NCBI GenBank assembly: GCA_949288455.1
Contig: CASEKF010000028.1
Location: forward strand, 1-49,464
Length of the DNA stretch: 49,464 bases
DNA from: an uncultured bacterium
Lineage (GTDB): Bacteria > Vulcanimicrobiota > CADAWZ01
Direction of reading: 5' to 3'
Both the position numbers and the translations under genes were made by a program. Positions 40,956 through 49,457 of this stretch are shown here, one piece after another (the stretch's first letter is position 1; every line of letters begins with the position of its first letter). The notes beneath the pieces were generated by a model. That model saw nothing but the letters and a program-made list of their open reading frames with translations, was not told where the DNA came from and did no database searches.

Positions 40956-41000
40956 GTCGGTTTTTGTCATAGTATGTTTTCATGAAAGGTTGTTATAATT

Positions 41001-41423
41001 TTGGTAACGAGTAAAACTAAAAAAGATAAAAACGCCAAACCCGCTAAAAAAGTCAAAAAAGAAAAGAAAAGCGTAAAGAAAACTGAAAACGCGCAGGTAA
41101 ATGCCGTTGAATCGCAAGTTCAAAACGTCAAAAGCCGCAAAGAACTTGTTAAAACGGAACAGAATAAATCTGATAATTCCCTTGCTAAATCTTCAGAACC
41201 TTTGTCCCAAAAGATAAATAAGCGGTGTCAGCATATAATAGACGCTTTAAAATTATGGTTTAAGGGCATTAAAATAGAGTTTGGAAAAATAATATGGCCG
41301 ACAAGGGAACAGCTTATCGGATATACGATTGTCGTTCTTGTTACTTTGGGGATAGTTTCGCTTTATCTTTTTATTTTGAGTCAGGGATTCGAAGGTTTAT
41401 TCAAGGCAATAGGCATCGCTTAA
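41001..41423 (+). CDS. secE: Preprotein translocase subunit SecE with long basic N-terminus
   Basis: 140 residues from TTG 41001 (AAAGG at 40985-40989; no in-frame ATG upstream). The last 60 residues are SecE: an amphipathic helix with FGKIIWPTREQL (the conserved WPtr motif) and one membrane helix, IVVLVTLGIVSLYLFIL. The first 75 residues are a Lys-rich, low-complexity extension (KKDKNAKPAKKVKKEKK) absent from minimal SecE. It stabilises SecY in the translocon. The position before nusG confirms it. Confidence 0.93.
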   Translation: MVTSKTKKDKNAKPAKKVKKEKKSVKKTENAQVNAVESQVQNVKSRKELVKTEQNKSDNSLAKSSEPLSQKINKRCQHIIDALKLWFKGIKIEFGKIIWPTREQLIGYTIVVLVTLGIVSLYLFILSQGFEGLFKAIGIA

Positions 41424-41472
41424 ATTGTTTTCTTTTTAGTATTCTATTTATTTTTTGAAAAGGATTGTCGCT

Positions 41473-42126
41473 ATGGTTGAGAATGGTGAGCTAAGCCGCG
41501 AGCAAGATGTGAACGATTTATCTTCTTCAGAAACAGAAAGCGCGGCGGAGATTAGTCAAAATTCGGTTTCGTCTGAATTTTCTAAGACTCATGAACAGAA
41601 ATGGTATGTAGTCCATACTTATTCCGGATATGAGAATAAGGTGAAAAATAATCTTCTCAGCAAGGTTAAACAAATGAATATGCAGGAGAAGATTTTTCAG
41701 GTTCTTGTTCCTACCGAAGAAGAAATTGAATTTAAAGATGGAAAGAAAAAAACCGTTCAAAAAAAGCTTTATCCTGGGTATGTTCTTGTAGAAATGATTA
41801 TGAGCGACGATTCTTGGTTCGTCGTTAGGAATACTTCGGGAGTGACAGGTTTTGTCGGCCCTGTAGGTTCCGGCGTTAGACCTATGCCTCTGCCTGACGA
41901 AGAGGTTAAGGTTATTTTGAGGCAGATGGGACTTGAAGCTCCGGCTAAAGTCACTTTAGATATAGACGTAGGTCAAGTGATAAAAATTACCAAGGGACCG
42001 TTTGAGGGATTTAAAGGCGTTGTAGACGAAGTAAGTATTGAAAGAGAAAAAATAAAAGTTCTTCTCACTATTTTCGGCAGGGAAACTCCTGTTGAACTTG
42101 ATTTTAACCAGGTTGAGAAGATTTAA
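41473..42126 (+). CDS. nusG: Transcription termination/antitermination protein NusG
   Basis: About 217 residues. ATG 41473 follows AAAAGGA (41458-41464); an upstream TTG frame extension is unlikely. After an acidic N-terminal leader of about 35 residues, the NGN domain begins KWYVVHTYSGYENKV and includes PGYVLVEM and RNTSGVTGFVG. The C-terminal KOW domain has GPFEGFKGVVDEV. It binds RNA polymerase and links it to Rho or the ribosome. It is 10 bases upstream of rplK. Confidence 0.97.
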   Translation: MVENGELSREQDVNDLSSSETESAAEISQNSVSSEFSKTHEQKWYVVHTYSGYENKVKNNLLSKVKQMNMQEKIFQVLVPTEEEIEFKDGKKKTVQKKLYPGYVLVEMIMSDDSWFVVRNTSGVTGFVGPVGSGVRPMPLPDEEVKVILRQMGLEAPAKVTLDIDVGQVIKITKGPFEGFKGVVDEVSIEREKIKVLLTIFGRETPVELDFNQVEKI

Positions 42127-42136
42127 GAGGTGAATT

Positions 42137-42559
42137 ATGGCAAAGAAAGTAAAGGCAGTTGTTAAACTTCAGTGCCCTGCCGGCAAAGCTAACCCAGCTC
42201 CTCCGGTAGGTCCTGCTTTAGGTCAGCATGGCGTTAATATTATGGAATTTGTAAAGCAGTATAACGCCAGAACCGCTAATCAAATAGGCATGGTTATTCC
42301 TGCTGAGATAACTATATACGAAGATAGAACTTTTACGTTTATCACAAAAACTCCTCCGGTTTCGGCTCTTCTTATTAAAGCCGCCGGCATTGAAAAAGGA
42401 TCCGGCAAGCCGAATACGACCAAAGTAGCTAAAATAACTAAAGCTCAGGTTGAGGAGATAGCTAAAATAAAAATGCCCGATATTAACGCTAACGATCTTG
42501 ACGCCGCCGCTAATATTATTGCCGGCACCGCAAGAAGCATGGGAATTGTTATAGAGTAA
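42137..42559 (+). CDS. rplK: 50S ribosomal protein L11
   Basis: 140 residues, normal length. [29 protein letters not shown] is the N-terminal signature (it contains the PxPP loop). The C-terminal rRNA-binding domain ends with AGTARSMGI. It is part of the GTPase-associated centre. It follows nusG and precedes rplA. Confidence 0.98.
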   Translation: MAKKVKAVVKLQCPAGKANPAPPVGPALGQHGVNIMEFVKQYNARTANQIGMVIPAEITIYEDRTFTFITKTPPVSALLIKAAGIEKGSGKPNTTKVAKITKAQVEEIAKIKMPDINANDLDAAANIIAGTARSMGIVIE

Positions 42560-42610
42560 CGCATAAAATAAGTGGGAGAAAGGTTTTTCGATAATACCAC
42601 AGGAGGAAAA

Positions 42611-43318
42611 ATGGCTAAGAAAAACAAAAGAGTCGCGGAGATTCTTAAAACGTACGATAAATTATCTTATTATACTGTTGAAGAAGCTATAGATTTAGTT
42701 TTGAAAAACGCTTCGGCAAAGTTTAACGAAACTATTGAGCTTCATATTCTTCTCGGGATAGATCCCAGAAAGAGCGATCAGACGGTTAGAGGAACCGTAG
42801 TTCTTCCTCATGGAACCGGAAAAACTCCTAGAATCATAGCTTTCGTAAAAGCCGATAAGGAAAAGGAAGCTCTTGAAGCCGGAGCGGTTTTGGCCGGAGC
42901 GGAGGAACTTGTCGAAAAAGTAAAAGGCGGATGGTCGGAGTTCGATATATGCGTCGCTACGCCTGATATGATGGGTATGCTTGGCAAAGGCTTAGGAAGA
43001 ATTTTGGCCGCGAAAATGCCTAACCCTAAAGCCGGAACCGTTACTAAGGAAGTCGGAAAGACGGTTAAGGAACTTAGACTCGGCAAAGTGCAGTATAGAG
43101 GCGATAAACAGGGAGTTCTTCATTCCGCAATAGGCAAGAGAGATTTTGGCCGCGAAAAAATAGCTCAGAATTTAGCTACGCTTCTCGACGCCGTTATAAA
43201 GGCGAAACCGGCGACCGCTAAAGGCACGTATCTTAAGACGGTAACTCTTACTTCGACGATGGGTCCGTCAGTAAGAATTGATCCTTTGAAAATTCCTGCG
43301 TTTTTGCAGAGTAAATAA
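42611..43318 (+). CDS. rplA: 50S ribosomal protein L1
   Basis: About 235 residues. AGGAGG (42601-42606) fixes ATG 42611; the frame open from 42572 is not the start. Signatures: FNETIELHILLGIDPRKSDQ, VRGTVVLPHGTGK, MMGMLGKGLGRILAAKMPNPKAGTV and TLTSTMGPSVRID. It forms the L1 stalk and often autoregulates the L11-L1 operon. Unusually, a terminator follows at once instead of rplJ. Confidence 0.98.
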   Translation: MAKKNKRVAEILKTYDKLSYYTVEEAIDLVLKNASAKFNETIELHILLGIDPRKSDQTVRGTVVLPHGTGKTPRIIAFVKADKEKEALEAGAVLAGAEELVEKVKGGWSEFDICVATPDMMGMLGKGLGRILAAKMPNPKAGTVTKEVGKTVKELRLGKVQYRGDKQGVLHSAIGKRDFGREKIAQNLATLLDAVIKAKPATAKGTYLKTVTLTSTMGPSVRIDPLKIPAFLQSK

Positions 43319-43327
43319 AAATATAAT

Positions 43328-43362
43328 AAAAATGGTTTCGATTCGCTTTCGAAGCCATTTTT
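43328..43362 (+). terminator. Rho-independent terminator after rplA
   Basis: A 14-bp stem with one G-U pair (43328-43341 with 43349-43362), a 7-base loop and a T-rich tail. It closes the secE-nusG-rplKA operon. Confidence 0.88.
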
Positions 43363-43376
43363 ATTTTTATAAAAAC

Positions 43377-43405
43377 TTGACAAAATAAAAATTATAATGT
43401 ATAAT
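43377..43405 (+). promoter_or_regulatory. Consensus sigma-70 promoter of tRNA-Ala
   Basis: TTGACA (43377-43382), a 17-base spacer and TATAAT (43400-43405): a full consensus match 18 bases before the tRNA. A second TATAAT at 43393 is too close to the -35 to pair with it. Confidence 0.88.
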
Positions 43406-43423
43406 CCTGTTGACAATGAAGAC

Positions 43424-43496
<73 letters not shown>

Positions 43497-43510
43497 TATA
43501 GAATAATATT

Positions 43511-43548
43511 AAGCCCGTAAATGCTTCTTATCGGCATGCGGGCTTTTA
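43511..43548 (+). terminator. Rho-independent terminator after tRNA-Ala
   Basis: AAGCCCG (43511-43517) pairs with CGGGCTT (43539-43545), extended by ATGC/GCAT inside, followed by TTTT. The phosphonate-type operon begins just downstream, so some read-through or an internal promoter must serve it. Confidence 0.85.
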
Positions 43549-43571
43549 TCTTATTTTTACCGGAAAAATTT

Positions 43572-44288
43572 ATGAAAGTTACCTCTAACGATTTAATAAA
43601 AAGAGCCGTTATTATGGCCGCAGGGCTTGGAAGCAGAATGAGGCCTATAACTTATTCTATTCCGAAACCTCTTGTTAAAGTGGGAACTAAACCGTTGATA
43701 GAGACGGGGATAGAAGCTCTTTTAAAAGCTTCCGTAAACGAGATTTTTATAGTCGTCGGTTTTTTACATGAACAATTCGACTACCTTATAAAAAAGTATC
43801 CCGGAGTGAATATTATTTTTAATCCCGATTATGAGACTAAAAATAATATTTCGTCAATTTATGCGGCAAGAGAAGTTTTAACTGAGAATTGTTATATACT
43901 AGAGGCCGATTTATTTATTTCGGACGATACTATTTTTTCTTCTGTCATAGATAGATCTCATTATTATGGCGTTTTTAAGAGCGGCTATTCTAACGATTGG
44001 GTTTTTACTGCCGACTCTGACGGAAGAATAATAAAAATCGGCGTCGGAGGAACAGATTTATATAATATGGTAGGTATTTCGGCTTGGTTAAAGGCAGATA
44101 TCGCTTTAATTTCCGAAAAAATAGCCGAAATGATATCTTTGCCTTCGGGAAAAGATAAATATTGGGATGAAGCCGTTAATTCTTCTCTTGATAAGATATG
44201 CGTATACTTAGAACCGATATTAGAAGGAAGAGTAATTGAAATAGACGATATTAAAGAATTAGAGGCTGTAAGGAATCGATACAAATGA
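43572..44288 (+). CDS. LicC/PntC-like nucleotidyltransferase (probable CTP-dependent activation of an amino-phospho/phosphonate head group)
   Basis: About 238 residues from ATG 43572; the frame extends upstream into the tRNA terminator. The N-terminus AVIMAAGLGSRMRPITYSIPKPLVKV is the sugar-nucleotidyltransferase signature. Later motifs follow LicC (phosphocholine cytidylyltransferase) and the cytidylyltransferase domain of PntC: EIFIVVGFLHEQFDYL, YETKNNISSIYAA, YILEADLFI, YYGVFKSGYSNDW and KYWDEAV. LicC makes CDP-choline; PntC makes CDP-2-aminoethylphosphonate. The stop overlaps the PEP-mutase ATG by 4 bases, which favours a phosphonate substrate. There is no aminotransferase domain here, unlike fused PntC. 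Confidence 0.85.
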   Translation: MKVTSNDLIKRAVIMAAGLGSRMRPITYSIPKPLVKVGTKPLIETGIEALLKASVNEIFIVVGFLHEQFDYLIKKYPGVNIIFNPDYETKNNISSIYAAREVLTENCYILEADLFISDDTIFSSVIDRSHYYGVFKSGYSNDWVFTADSDGRIIKIGVGGTDLYNMVGISAWLKADIALISEKIAEMISLPSGKDKYWDEAVNSSLDKICVYLEPILEGRVIEIDDIKELEAVRNRYK

Positions 44289-45586
44289 AAAAAGTTTTTA
44301 TGAGTTTTGCAACGGATATAGTACATAGCGGTCATCTTAATATAATAGAAAAGGCCGCCGAGTTAGGCGAAATTACGGCCGGTATTCAGACTGACGAAGT
44401 TATAGCTTTAAACAATAGATTTCCTATCGTCGACTTAGAAGAAAGACTTCGAATTTTTTCTTCTTTGAAGCATATCGCTAAAGTTGTGGTTCAGGACACT
44501 CTTTCTTACCGTAAACTTTTAACCGAGTTGAAGCCTGATTACGTAGTTCATGGCGACGATTGGATTAATAACGAGCTTTCTTTTGTTCGCAGGGAAGCGA
44601 TAGAAATTCTCGAATCTTACGGCGGAAAATTAGTTGAGTTTCCCTATACTTATAATAACGTTCTTTCTCATTTAAATCATCAGTTAAAAGTCGCTTCAGG
44701 TCTTACGGAGGTCAGGCGACCGAAATTAAAAAGACTTTTAAAGGTTAAGAATCTTCTTTCTTTTTTAGAGGCTCACAGCGGTCTGAGCGGCTTGATAGTG
44801 GAAAATACGGTAGTATGTAAAGGGGACTCTTTAAAATCTTTCGACGGTATGTGGATTTCGAGTCTTTGCGATTCGACTATGAAGGGGAAGCCCGATATAG
44901 AGCTTGTTGATTTAACCAGCAGACTTGGAACGATTGACGAAATTATGGACGTGACTACGAAACCTATTATTCTTGACGGAGATACAGGAGGCATACCCGA
45001 ACATTTTGCTTATAACGTTAAGACTTTGGAGAGAATAGGCGTTTCGGCCGTTATAATAGAAGATAAAATCGGTCTAAAGAGGAATTCTTTATTTGGAACG
45101 GAAGTAGCGCAAACTCAGGATTCCATTCAAAATTTTTCAGAAAAGATTAAGGCCGGTAAGAAAGCGTTGAATTCGCATGATTTTATGATTTTTGCAAGAA
45201 TTGAAAGTTTGATTCTTGAAAAGGGTATGAAAGACGCTTTATTAAGAGCCGAAAAATATGCGGAGGCTGGGGCCGACGGCATCATGATACATTCCAGGCG
45301 TAAATCTCCCGATGAAGTTTTTGAATTTCTTCGTTCGTTTAGAAAAATTTCTTCAGATATTCCTCTCGTTGTGATTCCGACTGTTTATTCTTCCGTAACT
45401 GAGGAAGAACTTGCGGAGCATGGCGCCAATATTGTTATTTATGCGAATCATTTGATAAGAAGCGCGTATCCGGCTATGCTCAATACGGCTAAATCAATTT
45501 TAATAAATTCGCGAGCTAAAGAAGCTTCTGAAGATTTTTGCATATCTATTAAGGACGTTTTGGAAATATTACCCAATAAAGAATAG
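44285..45586 (+). CDS. pepM: Phosphoenolpyruvate mutase fused to an N-terminal cytidylyltransferase-like domain
   Basis: 433 residues. Residues 1-135 form an HxGH nucleotidyltransferase fold: SFATDIVHSGHLNIIEKA and KPDYVVHGDDW. The ISTT-type motif expected after it is replaced by YTYNNVLSHL, so activity is uncertain. Residues about 150-425 are PEP mutase: FDGMWISSL, LDGDTGG (Mg site), the diagnostic EDK(x)5NS as EDKIGLKRNS (259-268), FARIES, GADGIMIHSRR and VVIPTVY. PEP mutase makes phosphonopyruvate from PEP, the committed C-P bond step. EDKxxxxxNS separates it from isocitrate-lyase relatives. No phosphonopyruvate decarboxylase or AEP transaminase is in the window; they may lie beyond the right edge. 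Confidence 0.93.
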   Translation: MKKVFMSFATDIVHSGHLNIIEKAAELGEITAGIQTDEVIALNNRFPIVDLEERLRIFSSLKHIAKVVVQDTLSYRKLLTELKPDYVVHGDDWINNELSFVRREAIEILESYGGKLVEFPYTYNNVLSHLNHQLKVASGLTEVRRPKLKRLLKVKNLLSFLEAHSGLSGLIVENTVVCKGDSLKSFDGMWISSLCDSTMKGKPDIELVDLTSRLGTIDEIMDVTTKPIILDGDTGGIPEHFAYNVKTLERIGVSAVIIEDKIGLKRNSLFGTEVAQTQDSIQNFSEKIKAGKKALNSHDFMIFARIESLILEKGMKDALLRAEKYAEAGADGIMIHSRRKSPDEVFEFLRSFRKISSDIPLVVIPTVYSSVTEEELAEHGANIVIYANHLIRSAYPAMLNTAKSILINSRAKEASEDFCISIKDVLEILPNKE

Positions 45587-45596
45587 GATTTATTTT

Positions 45597-46811
45597 ATGT
45601 TTTTATATATAGATCCGGGCACGGGAAGCATGCTTTTTAGCATATTTATCGGGATTGCCGCCGCTCTTTATTATTTTTTTAAATTAGCCGTTATTAAAAT
45701 TAAATTTTTGCTTACGGGCAAACGCTTAGATCAGTCTGCGACTCATGAAAGGATTGCCGTATATTCTGAGGGTAAACAGTATTGGAACGTGTTTATGCCG
45801 ATACTGGACGAATTAGAGAGGCGGAAATTATCTGCGGCTTATTTTACGTCCGCCGAAGACGATCCGTTTTTTAGTAAAAATTATAAATATATTTGCGGAA
45901 AATATATTAATGAAGGGAACAAGGCGTTCGCTTTTTTAAATTTTTTGCAGGCCGACATATGTTTAACGACGACTCCGGGACTCGACGTTTATCAATTTAA
46001 ACGTTCCAGAGGGGTCAGACATTATTCCCATATTCTTCATTCCGTCGACGACGCTACCAGCTACGAAATTTTTGGATTAGATTATTACGATTCCGTGCTT
46101 CTTTCGGGAGAATATCAGAAAGAAGGCATTAGGGAACTTGAAAAAAAACGCGGAGATAAGCCTAAGGAATTGGTAGTGGTTGGTTCGACTTATCTCGACG
46201 TTCTTAATGCCAGATCGGCTGAGAATTCAGATTCCGGTCGAGGAAATATGACGGTTTTAGTAGCTCCGTCCTGGGGCAGAAACAGTCTTTTAAGCAAATT
46301 TGGCAAAAAACTCCTTGACCCATTAGCCGATTCTGATTTTAACGTTATTATACGTCCTCATCCCCAATCTTTACGTTCGGAATCCGAGATGATAAAAAAA
46401 TTGAAGCAAAGTTATTCGGATCGTTTTTCTTGGGATTTTGCTCCTGATAATTTTTCTTCTCTTTCCGGGGCCGACATAATGATCAGCGATTTTTCAAGCG
46501 TGATTTTTGATTTTTGTTTTCTTTTTGGACGTCCTGTATTTTATGCCGTTCAGAATTTTAACATGGAAATTTACGACGCGGGGGAGCTTGATTCCGAACC
46601 TTGGAAATTTCAGATATTAAAAGAGATAGCGATTGAGATAAAAGAGGAAGATTTTATAAATTTAGCGGCGAGGCTTAAGGAATCGACGAAGGACGTAAAA
46701 CTTCTCGAGGCGGTTCAAAAGGCCAAGGCCATAGCGTGGCAGCATATTGGGGAAAGCGGAGTCAGGTGCGTCGATTTTCTTCAAGGCAAACTTGAAGAAT
46801 TAAAAAATTGA
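45597..46811 (+). CDS. CDP-glycerol glycerophosphotransferase-like (TagB/TagF family) membrane-anchored protein
   Basis: 404 residues. The N-terminal YIDPGTGSMLFSIFIGIAA and following hydrophobic stretch form a membrane anchor with the small PGTGS motif seen before several envelope-polymer enzymes. The rest follows the TagB/TagF GT-B-like fold: DICLTTTPGLDVYQFKRS, RHYSHILHSVDD, VLVAPSWGRNSL, NVIIRPHPQS and GADIMISDFSSVIFDFCFLFGRPVFY. RPHPQ and the SDFSS acid/Ser pair are the family's key C-terminal motifs. It probably transfers a CDP-activated phospho- or phosphono-alcohol to a glycan or lipid. It starts 10 bases after the PEP-mutase gene. Confidence 0.88.
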   Translation: MFLYIDPGTGSMLFSIFIGIAAALYYFFKLAVIKIKFLLTGKRLDQSATHERIAVYSEGKQYWNVFMPILDELERRKLSAAYFTSAEDDPFFSKNYKYICGKYINEGNKAFAFLNFLQADICLTTTPGLDVYQFKRSRGVRHYSHILHSVDDATSYEIFGLDYYDSVLLSGEYQKEGIRELEKKRGDKPKELVVVGSTYLDVLNARSAENSDSGRGNMTVLVAPSWGRNSLLSKFGKKLLDPLADSDFNVIIRPHPQSLRSESEMIKKLKQSYSDRFSWDFAPDNFSSLSGADIMISDFSSVIFDFCFLFGRPVFYAVQNFNMEIYDAGELDSEPWKFQILKEIAIEIKEEDFINLAARLKESTKDVKLLEAVQKAKAIAWQHIGESGVRCVDFLQGKLEELKN

Positions 46812-46839
46812 CGGAAAACTTTTTGCCGTAAAGGGCAAA

Positions 46840-49440
46840 ATGCATATTGGGCAATTCGTTATGGAATTTTTATATCAAATTTTTATATATCCGGTACAGT
46901 TTTTAGTCGAAGTTATTTATTTGACTTTATACCATGCATTCGAGCAGATACAGGGCAGAAGCGGTTTCGCCATCATAGGAGTTAGCGTGGCCGTTTCGTT
47001 TTTAACTCATCCTTTATATATGAAGGCGGAACTGCTGCAGGACGCGCACAGAAAACTTATGAATAAAATGGCTCCGCGCGTAGAGTCTATTAAGCGTAAT
47101 TTTTCCGGCGATAAGAAGTATATGCTTTTGGACGCTTACTATCGGAAGAATAAATATCACCCTTTTATGGCTCTTCGTAGTTTATTAAGCCTTCTTATAA
47201 TGATTCCTTTTTTTCTTGCGGCTTATATATTTCTATCTACGCCGGGACTTTTGGACGGAGAATCTTTTTTTATCTTAAAAGATTTGGCCAAAGAGGACGC
47301 TTTATTAAAAATCGGGCGATTTGAAGTTAATTTTTTACCTGTTTTAATGACTTTAATTAACATAGCGGCGGGATATGTCTATTCGTTTCGCTTTACTAAG
47401 AGCGAGACTGTGCAGACCTACTGCTCCGCTTTGATTTTTTTGATTTTGCTTTATAATTCTCCTTCGGGCTTAGTTTTATATTGGACATGCAATAATATTT
47501 TTTCTCTTTGTAAAAATCTTTGGTTAAGATACGGATTAAAATGTTCGTATGTTTCATATTTATCTCAATTTATTGATAATTATTGTCCTTCTTTTACGTC
47601 TTCTCCAGGTTTGACGGACTCGCTTTTTATTTCTTCTTCTATATTTTTATGGCTGCTTTCCGGCATTGTTTTGCCTTTTAATATGGCGGCTTCTTCCGCC
47701 GTAGAATTTTGCGATTTGTTGGGCGGCTATTCCGTATGGAGTTTATTATCTTATCCTGTTCTTCAATCTTTTGGAATTTTTTTAGTTTGGGGATCTCTTG
47801 TTTATTTTATGTCGGCCCGGAAAACGAGAAATTTGCTTTCGTTGCTTTTTTGCGCTTTTTCTTTGATAGCCATTATTAATATTTATAGATATGACGCGGG
47901 AACGATGTCTCAGGCTTTAAGATTGAATCCTTCCGAACTTACTATGTCAATTCCTACGTCATGGCTTTTGACTTGTTTTTTAACGATAGTTTTATGCGTT
48001 TTGTTCTATTTTATTATTAAGTTCGGCCATATAAAGGCTATAATGTCTGCTTTTTTTATATTGATTATAGCTTGCGCGATAAACGTAGGAGTTAAGGCTC
48101 AGGATATTTACGCCGGAAATTTGAGATATTTGGAGATTACTCGCAAGGAAAGCGACGTTTTAAAAAGTCCTTCGGTATTTAAATTGACGAAGACGGGTAA
48201 AAACGTCGTAATTATTTTTCTTGATAAGGCTATCAGCGCGTATTTCCCTCTTATTTTATATAGCAATCCGGAACTTAACGAGAAATTATCCGGGTTTGTT
48301 TATTATCCGGATACCGCTTCTTTTTACGCTCATACGATCTTGTCCGTTCCTTCTATTTTTGGCGGTTACGAATATACTCCTGATAAGCTGGACGCCAGAC
48401 TTGGTCAAAAAATGAAAGATAAGCATAACGAATCTCTTTTAGTTCTTCCCGTTATGTTTAAAAATGCGGGAGGAGAAGTTTCCGTTGCCGATTCTCCGTT
48501 AAAAAATTACGAGTGGGTTTCAGACAACGATTTATTTTCTGATTTTGGTATTACCGGGGTGAATATTTCGGGAGAGTTTACTCAGAAATTTCTGAGCGAA
48601 GAGTTAGATATAACTTTGCCTCAGTTTATGCATTCGGCTCTTTTGCGTCATGATTTTTTAATTTACAGTTTTATGAAAATGTCTCCGGAAGCTTTAAACA
48701 GGCGTCTTTATAACAGCGGCAAATATCTTAATACCGTTTATATTTCTTCAAAGAATAAGATTCCCGGCGAGAATATGTCTATGCTTGACGCTTATTCGTC
48801 TTTATTTTACCTTTCGTTTCTTACGGACGCGACTTCGCCTTCTTCTTTGACGCTGAATATTATTTCAAACGAATTGACTCATGAACCTTCCTTCCTTCAA
48901 TATCCCGGCTATAAAGCCGCTTTGGAAGTTACCGATAAAGGCCCGAATATTGTCGGTTCGGAAGATGCTTTTAAACATTATCATGTCAACGCTTCGGCGT
49001 TATTGCTTTTGTCTTCTTGGTTTGATTTTCTTAGAGAACAGGGCGTTTACGACAATACTAAAATTATTATAATTTCAGATCATGGCGCTTTTTTACCTAC
49101 TTGGGCTTCTAAAGAGTCTTTGTCTACGTATTATAATCCTCTTTTTCTCGTTAAGGATTTTGGTTCTTCCGGGCCTGTCAGAACTTCCGAAGATTTTATG
49201 ACTACGGCCGACGTTCCTTATTTAGCTTTAAGAGGCGTTGAAGTCGGTTTTGTCAATCCTTTTACCGGGAATCTCATATCTGATTCGGTAAAAGCCGGAG
49301 GAATATATATTGTGCCGGGAAATAAGCATAATCCTCAGGATTTTCAAGGAGACAGGTGTATTTTTTCTGAATATCTGATTAAAGTTACAAAAGATATTCT
49401 TGACATTTCTCATTGGAAGTTGGAACGGGTTGAAAAATAA
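46840..49440 (+). CDS. Fusion of YidC/Oxa1-like membrane domain with alkaline-phosphatase-superfamily (LTA-synthase/sulfatase-like) domain
   Basis: 866 residues. Residues about 1-235 follow YidC: SFLTHPLYMKAE, NKMAPRVESIKRNF, YYRKNKYHPFMALRSLL, MIPFFLAAYIFL and SPSGLVLYWTCNNIFSL (YidC FPSGLVLYyxxsN). The groove Arg of YidC (E. coli R366 position) appears to be Ser here. Residues about 260-430 hold four or five more membrane helices. The C-terminal ectodomain has VVIIFLDK (D462, metal), HTILSVPSIFGG (T499, likely nucleophile), ELTHEPS (H681) and IIISDHG (D747, H748), the layout of LTA-synthase/EptA-type phosphotransferases. It probably transfers a phospho- or phosphonolipid head group outside the membrane. 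ATG 46840 follows AAAGGG; ATG 46861 is an alternative. Confidence 0.85.
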   Translation: MHIGQFVMEFLYQIFIYPVQFLVEVIYLTLYHAFEQIQGRSGFAIIGVSVAVSFLTHPLYMKAELLQDAHRKLMNKMAPRVESIKRNFSGDKKYMLLDAYYRKNKYHPFMALRSLLSLLIMIPFFLAAYIFLSTPGLLDGESFFILKDLAKEDALLKIGRFEVNFLPVLMTLINIAAGYVYSFRFTKSETVQTYCSALIFLILLYNSPSGLVLYWTCNNIFSLCKNLWLRYGLKCSYVSYLSQFIDNYCPSFTSSPGLTDSLFISSSIFLWLLSGIVLPFNMAASSAVEFCDLLGGYSVWSLLSYPVLQSFGIFLVWGSLVYFMSARKTRNLLSLLFCAFSLIAIINIYRYDAGTMSQALRLNPSELTMSIPTSWLLTCFLTIVLCVLFYFIIKFGHIKAIMSAFFILIIACAINVGVKAQDIYAGNLRYLEITRKESDVLKSPSVFKLTKTGKNVVIIFLDKAISAYFPLILYSNPELNEKLSGFVYYPDTASFYAHTILSVPSIFGGYEYTPDKLDARLGQKMKDKHNESLLVLPVMFKNAGGEVSVADSPLKNYEWVSDNDLFSDFGITGVNISGEFTQKFLSEELDITLPQFMHSALLRHDFLIYSFMKMSPEALNRRLYNSGKYLNTVYISSKNKIPGENMSMLDAYSSLFYLSFLTDATSPSSLTLNIISNELTHEPSFLQYPGYKAALEVTDKGPNIVGSEDAFKHYHVNASALLLLSSWFDFLREQGVYDNTKIIIISDHGAFLPTWASKESLSTYYNPLFLVKDFGSSGPVRTSEDFMTTADVPYLALRGVEVGFVNPFTGNLISDSVKAGGIYIVPGNKHNPQDFQGDRCIFSEYLIKVTKDILDISHWKLERVEK

Positions 49441-49457
49441 ATATTTTATGGTATGTT

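Noticed and set aside
40994-40999. TATAAT just before the secE start as a promoter -10
   Set aside because: The transcript would start inside the coding sequence, and no -35 lies at proper distance; the match is likely chance in AT-rich DNA.
42572-42610. Upstream start for ribosomal protein L1
   Set aside because: AGGAGG at 42601-42606 and the conserved MAKKNKR beginning point to ATG 42611.
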